The translations under genes and the position numbers were made by a program. Shown here one piece after another: positions 1 to 8,150 of a stretch of DNA of 10,513 bases. Below the pieces are notes generated by a model. The model saw nothing but the letters and a program-made list of their open reading frames with translations. It was not told the origin of the DNA and ran no database searches. The stretch lies in NCBI GenBank assembly GCA_003024985.2, contig PXIH01S0011519.1. One strand, written 5' to 3'. Origin of the DNA: Euperipatoides rowelli (Eukaryota; Onychophora; Udeonychophora; Euonychophora; Peripatopsidae). Position 1 is the first letter of the stretch, and each line of letters opens with the position of its first letter.

Positions 1-269
1 TTGAAATGTGTCTAGTTTATGGGCCTATTCGTTTTTATTAACCAAATCTGCTATGCTAGTAAAATATAAAGTTTTGAGGCCTGCACTTATATTTATATGC
101 TTAGAAATGTCATCCCTTATAATAATATGTCCAGTACTCCCTAACTCCTCCACATAAAAAATGCATTTATATTTTTATTTGTTTTCTTCCATTCCATAAC
201 ATAATAGTACCGGTACGGTACTAGCTAATTTCTAGAAAAACTTTTAATTTTATTTTATTTTTTTATTAG
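1..269 (+). other. Non-coding 5' flank, probably the 3' end of an intron
   Basis: This AT-rich stretch has no convincing coding frame. It ends in a pyrimidine-rich tract (about 241-267) and an AG at 268-269, directly before sequence that reads in frame into the BTB domain. A CTAAT at 225-229, about 40 bases upstream, could serve as a branch point. I therefore read it as the tail of an intron whose upstream exon lies outside the window. A short imperfect palindrome (arms TAGTACC at 205-211 and GGTACTA at 217-223) lies inside it. I see no TATA box or other promoter element. A 5' untranslated exon cannot be excluded if the annotated Met at 336 were the true start. Confidence 0.55.
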
Positions 270-270
270 G
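241..270 (+). promoter_or_regulatory. Probable 3' splice site (acceptor)
   Basis: A T-rich tract ends in TTTTATTAG followed by G at 270. The base triplet over this AG (267-269) is TAG in the BTB reading frame, so the frame closes at the proposed splice junction, as expected if coding sequence starts there. From 270 on, 22 sense codons lead into the first ATG at 336 and supply the missing start of the BTB fold. A second AG at 281-282 (AAATACAG) is also a plausible acceptor; either choice keeps the BTB-like segment AWNQLNLFCQLLHLKK largely or fully in the exon. Confidence 0.6.
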
Positions 271-3200
271 TTTTAAATACAGCATGGAATCAATTAAATC
301 TCTTTTGCCAGCTGCTTCATTTAAAGAAAGATCACATGTTTGTGGATGTTATCATCAATATTAATGGTCATAAACATAAGTGTCACAAGTTTGTTTTAGC
401 TGCATCTAGTCAGTACTTCCACAATCTTTTCTCTCAGGAATCATGTGATGAAGTGAATCTTAACATAGATGAGAATGTGTTTAAAATCTTGTTGATTTTT
501 ATGTACACCGGAATAGTTGCCATCCCTAAGTCCCATGTAGAATCTGTAGAAAGTGTTGCTTTGAAACTTGGCGTCCATGATATAATGGATTTGTGCTCCA
601 AATATAAGGGGGAAAATCAATTTTCTAAATTGATTGAACAAAGTGTAAATAATGTGATACTGGTACTGCAAGACAAACAAACAAAAAATAAACAATTTCC
701 AGAAAATAAAAATTTAGACTTATCTGACAATTGTAAAAATTCATTAACTCCAGTATCATCTAATAATATTGTTACCTCTAGAGGAAATAATTCTTTGGGA
801 ATGTTAGATGCTAAATGTATTGATTGCTTTTGTGAATTGTGTCATATATCATGTCCATGCTTTACTGATTTGGATAAACATTATAATGAATATCATCCAA
901 CTCATGTTAGAAATGGATTACTACGGGAGGATCAAATTAAAAAGGAAATTCTAATTCCAGAATTATCTGTGGGCTTAGATGATGATCCTAGTCATTTAAA
1001 ATGTCAGGAAAATAAATCGTGTTTAATTGAATTTGGCAATGAGACAAACACACTAAAGGATTTATCAGATCAACTATCCCCAATAGTTTCGTTTTCTAAG
1101 GCAAAAGTTAGTAAAGTTAATCCAAACATAGAAACTCTATACTGTTGTCCACCTTGTAATCTTATTTTACAAAATAAATCTAAGTTGGAAGATCATATTA
1201 AAATGAAGCACCCTTTGAAAAAAGTTGATAATCAGGATAATCCCTGCAATTCCAATGTTGATAATCAATGTGAACTGATTTTTAACCCTGAAACCGGTAC
1301 AATTCTAAAGCGTTGTGTTGACAATGGTGATAAACTCCAAGAATGCAGTTTTTTGTCAACAGCTTCTAATTTAAATTCCCAAACTTTAAACAATTTAATA
1401 ACAGCAGAAGTATTCACTCCAAATGAAATGTTATTAAACTTAAAAATTGTAAAAGTTATTTCCAAAAGTGTGGAGACTGGTCAAATATTGAATTTCTTTC
1501 GTTGTCCTTTGTGCCAATTAACCTTTCCTTCCAAAATGGTCATTCTTCAACATTTTAAACAGAAACATCTTTCTAATATCACCAGTTCTATTTCCAATGA
1601 ATTAAAAAGTGCCTCAAGAAATGAAATATCAATGTCTTCTAAAAATAATAATTTTGCTTTTAATCTGGTACCTGAAAATCTCAGTGAAGAAACCTCAGAT
1701 ATTGTTATTAAATCATGCTATTCTTTGTCTGATAACGCTGCTGGATCTGTTCCTGTAGGAAATAATTCTGTTTTTCCTTCATCAGTATCAGCAGCTACAG
1801 ATGATTCCATTTCAGAGAAGGTAACGTTAGCGTCAAACAAACAAGCCATTACTAAAAAAATGTTTAGTCCACAGCAATACACATTGGAAAATATTACGAA
1901 TTTTGTTTCAAATAGTTATTCAGATAGAGATCCGTCTTATTCATCTAGCAAAAAATCAGATTCAGGAAACTATAGTTTGATGTCAAAAAAAAACCCATCA
2001 TGTGATCCTATATTACCAAATCATAGTCCACCATATAATTTAGCGACAACTTGTACTATCAAAACTGAATTACCTGATGAATCCTGCTTCCCTGAGTCTT
2101 CACAGAAGACTTCAGTTAACAAAATTTCTTCAAGCGCCACATCTAATCAGAGTTTATTCCTTGCTATTCCGGCCAGATCTAAATCAAAATCATCAAATGC
2201 CATTAGCTTGTCAAACTCTATTGATGTGAATTCACCAGATTTAGATTCTCAAAACAAAACTAATAGTTCTACAAATATTAAAAGTTTACCTCCAAAAGAC
2301 ACACTTTTAGGCTATATATGCTGCTCTTGTAGTAAGTTTTTTTATATAAAAATGAAATTTTTAGACCATGTTAACAATTTCCATACAAGTCGAAAAAAAT
2401 TCAAAATAGTGCTGTATAGTATTTTCGAAAAAAATGAAAATAATTATAAAAGTGATAAACAAATTACAAATAATTTTGCTTACATTTGTAAAATTTGTCA
2501 GAAATATGACAACAATGAGACACAACTAAAGAATCATGTGATGTTTATTCACAGTTCTGAACAGTATCATGCAATGAGATATAAAACTGTTATTTCACAT
2601 GAAACTAAACAAAAGCTTGATCTAAACTATTTAGATAATCTGGAAACTGTTAATTTATTTTCTAAAGAATCTCAAGAACTTCTATTTGGTTATTTATGTC
2701 AAATTTGTTTTCACTTTTTTAAAAGTAATGATGTTTTTATTTACCATGTTAAAGGACATCACCCTAAACTTAACCATTTCCAGTTAGTAAAATATACAAT
2801 GTTGGTAGAAAATAACCTAAACTGTTCCACTTTTGTCGATAATAACAGAATTATGGGTTTCGTTTGCAAAGTCTGTTCTAGATATGATACAAAAGCTGAA
2901 ACCATGAAACATCATACTAGTGATATTCATAATATTATGAATGAATACTATACAATTATGTACACCATCAAATCTGATCATAAAATGGAAAATGCAGTTG
3001 ATATGAAATATTTGAAAATTCTAGAAAACCTTTCCGATTCTACAGAAACTGAAGATGATAGTGCAATATCAAATGAGGGTGAAGATAAACATTTGCCACC
3101 CATTGAATACCCTTCAGCAGAAAATGTCACTTCTCTAAAACATTCCGTAGTTAACATGAAAAATAGTTCAGATGATATAAAAGAATCTACTAATTACATA

Positions 3201-4853
3201 TGTGATGACTGTAATGAAGAATTTTCTTTGTTTAAATGTTTAAAGTTACACTTATTTGAAGAAGATCACACATTTCATTGTGCTAAATGTAAAAATTTTA
3301 AAACAGTTAGTTTGAAAGATTTGTACAATCACAGCCATAACATCCATGGTGTTGGAATTTGTGGGAAACTTGCACAGCATTTGAATAAATGCCCTTATTG
3401 TACTTTTCTTGATGATTCTTTAATAAAATTGCGCAAGCATATTGCTGATGTACACCTGAAAGGAAATGTCGCTGATGAATTATCCAGCTTACCATCAAAA
3501 AGTGTACATCAAGAAACAATAGACATTGCTGAAAATTCTGCAGAATTTCCTGTGAAACGATTGGGCTTACAAAGCCAAGAAAAAACTATTTGTTTTGATA
3601 TTACCAGTAGCTCAAGCCCAACCATAACCAGATTAAAGCAGTTTGCCTCATGTGGCAAGGATCTTGCAAAAACAAATCCAAATAGCGTCAAACACAATGA
3701 AAATTCAAGAGCCTATTCTGAAAACATAAATTCAAGCTCTTTAAACCCTCTTATCTGCTGCATCTGTGAAAAGGAATTTAGATTAATGCATAATCTAAAA
3801 CAACACCTTGCTGATATTCATAACCGTAAATTTGAATCCATAGAAGATTTAAATCAATTTTTGCATGATGAGCAATCTAAAAAAATTGAATTCAACCATC
3901 CAGACTCAACCATGAAACTGGAAAGTGAAAATTTATTGGAATTGAGCCTTACAGATCAGCATACATGTTTAATATGCAAAATGACCTTTAATTCAATCAG
4001 CCTTCTGGATAATCATCTTAGAATATCTAAGCATGATTTAAGTTGTGATGTATGCCCCTTTATGACCAATTCGATTTTAAATTTACATTGTCATAAGGCA
4101 AATGAACATAAAGTTCCGTTACTTCTTGATTATGAAAAATTAACTTTTAAATGTTCTCAGTGCACATATTTTATTGATAGTTCTACTGCCTTAAGCGATC
4201 ATGTCAGTAAGGAACACAGTAATTTAAAGTATTTTGAAAACGCTAAAACAACCAATGAAATTCAAAAGAATCAAGAATCTGATATGGCTACAAATTTGAA
4301 ATCTAATAGATTTAAAATCATTGATACTGACACGCTAGAAAAAATATCAAATCATGATTACAAATGCAGCATATGTAGTATATCCTTTGCAACATATTCA
4401 AATCTGCTGATTCACAGACGTAAAACAAATCACAAACTATGTTGTCACAGCTGTAGTTATAGAACTGTTGAAGAGGACAGCCTTATTCTTCATGGCATAA
4501 ACATACATCAAATCCCATATCCTAAACAATTTAAAGGTTTTCATCGCTCTCTATTTTTTTGTTCTTTTTGTCTCTATGCTGCTACAACTTCTGCTAGAAT
4601 GAAGATGCATAAGAGAATTCATTACCGTAAATCTAAAGAGAATTCAACAAACTCCTTAAAGAAATTACCTGCAGAAGAAAATGTATTGCAAGGAAAACTA
4701 CAAACTGTTGAAGTATCAAACAGTAGAAACAATTGTGAGAGAAATCAAGCAGCTGCCTTATTAGAAAAAGTGACTCCTGATGAAATTTCTTTGGTTGGAA
4801 ACCAGGAAAGCTCAACAGCATGTTCACTGTTGAATTATGATGATGATAAATGA
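270..4853 (+). CDS. BTB/POZ domain protein with 17 C2H2 zinc fingers (5' partial, ends at an in-frame TGA)
   Basis: Probable nuclear regulator: BTB domains dimerise or recruit partners, and C2H2 fingers bind nucleic acid. The first ATG is at 336 (residue 1 here), but 22 in-frame codons from 270 add the BTB N-terminal segment (AWNQLNLFCQLLHLKK), so the true start is probably in an upstream exon. BTB residues 1-91 show FVDV, CHKFVLAASSQYF and the FMYTG motif. Fingers start with Cys at residues 166, 271, 390, 662, 718, 788, 844, 956, 982, 1019, 1141, 1211, 1237, 1273, 1344, 1370 and 1409. Long Ser/Asn-rich linkers separate the early ones (about 413-660). There are no TGEKP-type linkers, so it is unlike KRAB-type arrays. 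Fingers at 956, 1211 and 1344 each begin a three-finger module that recurs in the frame downstream. The ORF stops at TGA 4851-4853, in frame with 3.1 kb of further fingers. No specific orthologue recognised. Confidence 0.9.
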   Translation, partial: VLNTAWNQLNLFCQLLHLKKDHMFVDVIININGHKHKCHKFVLAASSQYFHNLFSQESCDEVNLNIDENVFKILLIFMYTGIVAIPKSHVESVESVALKLGVHDIMDLCSKYKGENQFSKLIEQSVNNVILVLQDKQTKNKQFPENKNLDLSDNCKNSLTPVSSNNIVTSRGNNSLGMLDAKCIDCFCELCHISCPCFTDLDKHYNEYHPTHVRNGLLREDQIKKEILIPELSVGLDDDPSHLKCQENKSCLIEFGNETNTLKDLSDQLSPIVSFSKAKVSKVNPNIETLYCCPPCNLILQNKSKLEDHIKMKHPLKKVDNQDNPCNSNVDNQCELIFNPETGTILKRCVDNGDKLQECSFLSTASNLNSQTLNNLITAEVFTPNEMLLNLKIVKVISKSVETGQILNFFRCPLCQLTFPSKMVILQHFKQKHLSNITSSISNELKSASRNEISMSSKNNNFAFNLVPENLSEETSDIVIKSCYSLSDNAAGSVPVGNNSVFPSSVSAATDDSISEKVTLASNKQAITKKMFSPQQYTLENITNFVSNSYSDRDPSYSSSKKSDSGNYSLMSKKNPSCDPILPNHSPPYNLATTCTIKTELPDESCFPESSQKTSVNKISSSATSNQSLFLAIPARSKSKSSNAISLSNSIDVNSPDLDSQNKTNSSTNIKSLPPKDTLLGYICCSCSKFFYIKMKFLDHVNNFHTSRKKFKIVLYSIFEKNENNYKSDKQITNNFAYICKICQKYDNNETQLKNHVMFIHSSEQYHAMRYKTVISHETKQKLDLNYLDNLETVNLFSKESQELLFGYLCQICFHFFKSNDVFIYHVKGHHPKLNHFQLVKYTMLVENNLNCSTFVDNNRIMGFVCKVCSRYDTKAETMKHHTSDIHNIMNEYYTIMYTIKSDHKMENAVDMKYLKILENLSDSTETEDDSAISNEGEDKHLPPIEYPSAENVTSLKHSVVNMKNSSDDIKESTNYICDDCNEEFSLFKCLKLHLFEEDHTFHCAKCKNFKTVSLKDLYNHSHNIHGVGICGKLAQHLNKCPYCTFLDDSLIKLRKHIADVHLKGNVADELSSLPSKSVHQETIDIAENSAEFPVKRLGLQSQEKTICFDITSSSSPTITRLKQFASCGKDLAKTNPNSVKHNENSRAYSENINSSSLNPLICCICEKEFRLMHNLKQHLADIHNRKFESIEDLNQFLHDEQSKKIEFNHPDSTMKLESENLLELSLTDQHTCLICKMTFNSISLLDNHLRISKHDLSCDVCPFMTNSILNLHCHKANEHKVPLLLDYEKLTFKCSQCTYFIDSSTALSDHVSKEHSNLKYFENAKTTNEIQKNQESDMATNLKSNRFKIIDTDTLEKISNHDYKCSICSISFATYSNLLIHRRKTNHKLCCHSCSYRTVEEDSLILHGINIHQIPYPKQFKGFHRSLFFCSFCLYAATTSARMKMHKRIHYRKSKENSTNSLKKLPAEENVLQGKLQTVEVSNSRNNCERNQAAALLEKVTPDEISLVGNQESSTACSLLNYDDDK
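2307..3062 (+). repeat. Two tandem copies of a 126-codon two-finger module within the first ORF
   Basis: The fingers at residues 662 and 718 recur at 788 and 844, both shifted by exactly 126 residues (378 bp). Shared landmarks include GY(I/L)C at the first finger, C-K-(I/V)-C followed by a Y-D pair in the second, and a conserved tail (MRYKTVIS versus MYTIKS). The region between the two fingers of each pair is also alignable (IVLYS versus LVKYT). The copies have diverged a good deal, so this is an older internal duplication. Unit edges are approximate. Confidence 0.75.
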
Positions 4854-4913
4854 GCTTATTATAGAGTTATGGTCTGTGATACAGGAAGGGATCTGAATTA
4901 TGATGATGATAAA
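4831..4913 (+). repeat. 20-bp direct repeat flanking the in-frame TGA
   Basis: TGAATTATGATGATGATAAA occurs perfectly at 4831-4850 and again at 4894-4913. The offset is 63 bp, an exact multiple of three. Both copies are read in the same frame, giving NYDDDK twice. The TGA stop (4851-4853) directly follows the first copy; the second copy runs on into AAATTTCAC. Loss of one repeat unit would remove the stop and leave a continuous frame. The sequence between the repeats is not itself duplicated on either side. Confidence 0.9.
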
Positions 4914-7900
4914 AAATTTCACAAGTCATTGGATGTTGTTGAAATTTTTATCATGAAATGTGACGTGTGTGACAAAAGTTTTGAAAATTTAAACGAAATG
5001 ACAAAACACAGGAAAGTGATGCAGCATTTGTTAAAATGTAACAGTTGTTCCTATACTACATATGAAGATAAATTCTATTATGCCCAACTATTGCAGCAAC
5101 ATGAATTTCCTCTTTCAAAAATAGATGTATCAGTTTATAAATGCATTAGTTGTTCTCGTGTTGAAGGATGCCACTCGTTTTTATTGAAAAATGCAAAAAG
5201 GAAGTATAAAGATTTATCTGATAAAATATCATCATCTGATTATCTAACTTCTTCTCAATCTGTATTTAAAGTACAAGAGCCTGAACAGTCTGGTGCTATA
5301 AAAATATTAGACCCTGATGACAGGATAACGGAGACAATTCCATTAGCAGACGAACTGGCATTAGACAAAAATGATTTTCCTAGAAATGATAATAAATTAA
5401 CAGCAACAACTCATTTTAAAGTTAACCAGACTCCAAATTCCACTGATGAAGGGAAGTTTATTCATTTGTTTGCTGACATTGGAAATTTTGCCATGAGATG
5501 TGAGGTATGTAATAAAAATTTTAAAAATTTAACCGCAATGTCTCAACACAGAAAGCAATCAAAACATTCTTTAAAATGCAGTGATTGTTCCTATTCTACG
5601 CTTGAAGATAATTTCTATTATGCCCATCTTGTTAAACAACACAAACGTCCTCTTTCAAAAAAGGGTAGACAATTGGTTTATAAATGTCCATTTTGTCCTC
5701 ATATTGCAGGAATCAAAGCATTTTTATTAAAACATTTAAAAATGAAGCATGATGATTTATCAGATAAAATGAGCATATCACCAATTTCTGATAAAAATCG
5801 AATTTNCACTCGTTCTCTAAATAGAAACAAAGAATCAAAACAGTCTCCAAATATGAAAGCACACACTGATGACAAGCTAAAAAATGAACCTGATACAAAT
5901 TCCACTGGTGAAGGGAAGTTTAATAATTTGTTTGCTGATGTTGGAAATTTTACCATGAAGTGTGAAGTTTGTAATAAAATGTTTAAAAATCTAAGTGAAA
6001 TGTCTAGACACAGAAAGCAATCTCAACATTCTTTAAAATGTAGCAGTTGTTTATATTCTACGCATGAAGATAATTTCTATTATACCCATCTTGTTAAACA
6101 ACATAAACATCCTCTTTCAAAAAAAGGTAGACGATTGGTTTACAAATGTCCCCATTGTTCTCATGTTGCTGGAATCAAAGCATTTTTATTAAAACATTTA
6201 AAAATTAAGCATGAAGATCTGTTCAATAAAATAACATTTTCTGACAAAGTTCAAATTTCAGCACAAACTCTCAGAAACAAAACAAAAGTATCTCAAGATA
6301 TGATGAAAACATTAAACTCTGATTACTTGCATCACAACAATAAAAAATCTATGAGACATAGTTTAGGCACATTAAAAATGAAAACCAAATTATCTAATAA
6401 ATTAACATCCATTTCATATCATAATTCAGTGGTTAATTCTACAACGGAAGTTCTGGGTGAACAATCTCTTGTCTTTTCTTGTGAAGTTTGTAAAAGTATA
6501 TTTAAAAGTTCATTGTCTTTATCTAATCATCGTATAAGTCAAAAACATTTAATTCATTGTACTCGGTGTGACTACCAATCCCCTCATAATAGTTCTTACA
6601 TTTGCCATCTTTATTATCAACATGGTATTCCTTTAACAGAAAACGATATGAAACAAGTAGCTGCCTGTTCTCGCTGTTCGAATGTGTTCACTAGACAATC
6701 ACAACTTGTTTTGCATCTAAAGAACAATAGATGTTTCAAAAGACGTGATAGACCTGTTTTTTATAATAAGCCAATTTCAGAATCTTCCACTGTTAAACAT
6801 TTATCCTCTGCTAAAGAACTGCTCTGCTGTAACATTTGTAATCTTCGCTTTCAGAGTTTATCAATTTTAGTGGCACACCGAGATTCAAAACAGCATCAGA
6901 TCAAATGTGATTATTGTTCTTACAAAACAATTAATGACAGAATGTTTAATGTCCACTTGCATAATTATCATGATATTAATTTAGACAAGGAGTCTGAAAT
7001 GTTGCTATCCAAATGTGATTATTGCTCACATGTGGAAGCAGATTTCACTAGTCTCCAGAGACATTCCCGAAAGTGGCACAAGATTGATAGTATTGAAGTT
7101 TTTGATAGTAGTAAATTGAAATGTAATCAGTGCATGTTTACAAGTACTGATCTGAAGGAAGTTGTAGATCATAATCTAAAGATACATCAGATTCAAGTTA
7201 AAGTATTTTGTTCACATTGCAATTATATATATAATTTGTTAGATCAGAAGGATGTGTTAACACATTTACAAAATGATCACAAACAATATATTGAAGATTA
7301 CGAGTCCAACTGGTTTTCAGTATTATCAGTTAAATATTGTGGAGAAATAGAGGCCCTTAAAGGAAAACTGCATCAATGCTTAATTAAAAATGAAAATAGT
7401 TCTAATGATGTAATGAAAGATGTAAAAATTGATTGTGAAATTGCATGTCATATTGCTGAAGATCAACCAAACGGTTTCGGTGTAGATTCGTTGTATGTAG
7501 AATGTCCTGTAGAAGATATGTTAACTATCCATACTGATGAGGATCAAAAAATTGGCGATACTAAAAACAATAGCATTACTTCAGTAATTCATGAGGCAGA
7601 TGGAAATAGTAAATCAATTTGGACAGCCATTACTAAGATGTCATTTCAGCCATATATTACTTGTTTATTTTGTGTGTATAAATCGGCCTCATATCATGAA
7701 GTAAAATTACATATTGAAAGAATCCATAAAGAATTGGCAATTAATGTTGATTTAAAGAATTCCTTATTGAAATCAACATTGGTTACAATTAAGAAGGTTG
7801 AAAATAAGAATTCTCATGTAACTTTGAATAAAATGCGACTTAAAAACATATTTTCATCTCTAAAGAAGACAAAGGCCTATAATTCTAAGTTATACGTCTG

Positions 7901-8024
7901 TTCCAAGTGTAATTATAAAACAACTGTAATGAATTGTCTAGATCAGCATATGAAAGCTAATCACAATAAACATTTTAAACAAACAGAATTAATTCCAAAA
8001 GTAATGGTGAACAGGATCAACTAA
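4869..8024 (+). CDS. C2H2 multi-zinc-finger frame, probably the C-terminal part of the upstream BTB gene
   Basis: 1051 codons, in the same frame as the BTB ORF and separated from its TGA by five sense codons (4854-4868). Residue numbers count from the ATG at 4869, which has G at -3 and +4 but no clear promoter. Finger units start at residues 31, 57, 92; 211, 237, 273; 365, 391, 427; 538, 564, 600; 654, 680, 716; then 752, 781, 932 and 1011. The first fifteen form five three-finger modules. In module 1, fingers B and C lack zinc ligands (Q73, N108, Y113). The finger at 600 is C2HC. Modules 2 and 3 are close duplicates. One N at 5806 leaves residue 313 unknown. There is no BTB domain, and no TGEKP-type linkers. 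Long openness in AT-rich DNA argues that it is translated under selection. It could be a separate gene, but shared modules and frame favour one gene with an internal TGA. Likely nuclear and nucleic-acid binding; target unknown. Confidence 0.85.
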   Translation: MVCDTGRDLNYDDDKKFHKSLDVVEIFIMKCDVCDKSFENLNEMTKHRKVMQHLLKCNSCSYTTYEDKFYYAQLLQQHEFPLSKIDVSVYKCISCSRVEGCHSFLLKNAKRKYKDLSDKISSSDYLTSSQSVFKVQEPEQSGAIKILDPDDRITETIPLADELALDKNDFPRNDNKLTATTHFKVNQTPNSTDEGKFIHLFADIGNFAMRCEVCNKNFKNLTAMSQHRKQSKHSLKCSDCSYSTLEDNFYYAHLVKQHKRPLSKKGRQLVYKCPFCPHIAGIKAFLLKHLKMKHDDLSDKMSISPISDKNRIXTRSLNRNKESKQSPNMKAHTDDKLKNEPDTNSTGEGKFNNLFADVGNFTMKCEVCNKMFKNLSEMSRHRKQSQHSLKCSSCLYSTHEDNFYYTHLVKQHKHPLSKKGRRLVYKCPHCSHVAGIKAFLLKHLKIKHEDLFNKITFSDKVQISAQTLRNKTKVSQDMMKTLNSDYLHHNNKKSMRHSLGTLKMKTKLSNKLTSISYHNSVVNSTTEVLGEQSLVFSCEVCKSIFKSSLSLSNHRISQKHLIHCTRCDYQSPHNSSYICHLYYQHGIPLTENDMKQVAACSRCSNVFTRQSQLVLHLKNNRCFKRRDRPVFYNKPISESSTVKHLSSAKELLCCNICNLRFQSLSILVAHRDSKQHQIKCDYCSYKTINDRMFNVHLHNYHDINLDKESEMLLSKCDYCSHVEADFTSLQRHSRKWHKIDSIEVFDSSKLKCNQCMFTSTDLKEVVDHNLKIHQIQVKVFCSHCNYIYNLLDQKDVLTHLQNDHKQYIEDYESNWFSVLSVKYCGEIEALKGKLHQCLIKNENSSNDVMKDVKIDCEIACHIAEDQPNGFGVDSLYVECPVEDMLTIHTDEDQKIGDTKNNSITSVIHEADGNSKSIWTAITKMSFQPYITCLFCVYKSASYHEVKLHIERIHKELAINVDLKNSLLKSTLVTIKKVENKNSHVTLNKMRLKNIFSSLKKTKAYNSKLYVCSKCNYKTTVMNCLDQHMKANHNKHFKQTELIPKVMVNRIN
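5431..6354 (+). repeat. Recent tandem duplication: two 462-bp (154-codon) three-finger units
   Basis: Landmarks repeat at exactly 462 bp: GGGAAGTTTA at 5451 and 5913, and the ATG before the first finger at 5493 and 5955. Over 93 aligned residues spanning the three fingers I count 73 identities, including long identical runs such as GIKAFLLKHLK and HKxPLSKKGR. The conserved part also reaches upstream of the fingers (GEGKF/DEGKF, FAD(I/V)GNF). A more divergent third relative lies before them, with its ATG at 4953, 540 bp upstream. The outer boundaries are approximate, because the linker after the second unit has diverged. Confidence 0.9.
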
Positions 8025-8150
8025 AATTCTTTGTATATTATCGGTACTGGTATAACAAAATTGTTTTAATATTAGATTCAATCTAAATACTTCAATTATT
8101 ACATTTGATTTTTAAATAGTTTTCCAGTAAGAAGTATATCATTGTACAGA

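Noticed and set aside
4851-4853. TGA read as selenocysteine
   Set aside because: No selenoprotein context: a zinc-finger linker is not a redox site, and I saw no convincing SECIS-like element in the 3' UTR.
4869-4871. Reinitiation at the ATG 15 bases after the stop
   Set aside because: The ATG has G at -3 and +4, but reinitiation after an ORF of more than 1,500 codons is very inefficient in eukaryotes, so I do not rely on it.
4822-4884. A 63-nt GT...AG intron removing the TGA
   Set aside because: It is in phase and ends at a decent acceptor (TGATACAG), but joining T4821 to GA at 4885 creates a new TGA, and the donor GTTCAC is poor. Donors at 4713 and 4770 break the frame with this acceptor. 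A 60-nt alternative (4829-4888) keeps the frame but has weak sites at both ends.
5806-5806. Possible frameshift at the N in the coding region
   Set aside because: The frame continues through both sides and the 462-bp module spacing across it is exact, so only one base is unknown and no indel is implied.
441-5956. Short minus-strand open frames of 61-85 codons opposite the zinc-finger coding sequence
   Set aside because: They are antisense shadows of the two long frames, with no recognisable domain or signal.
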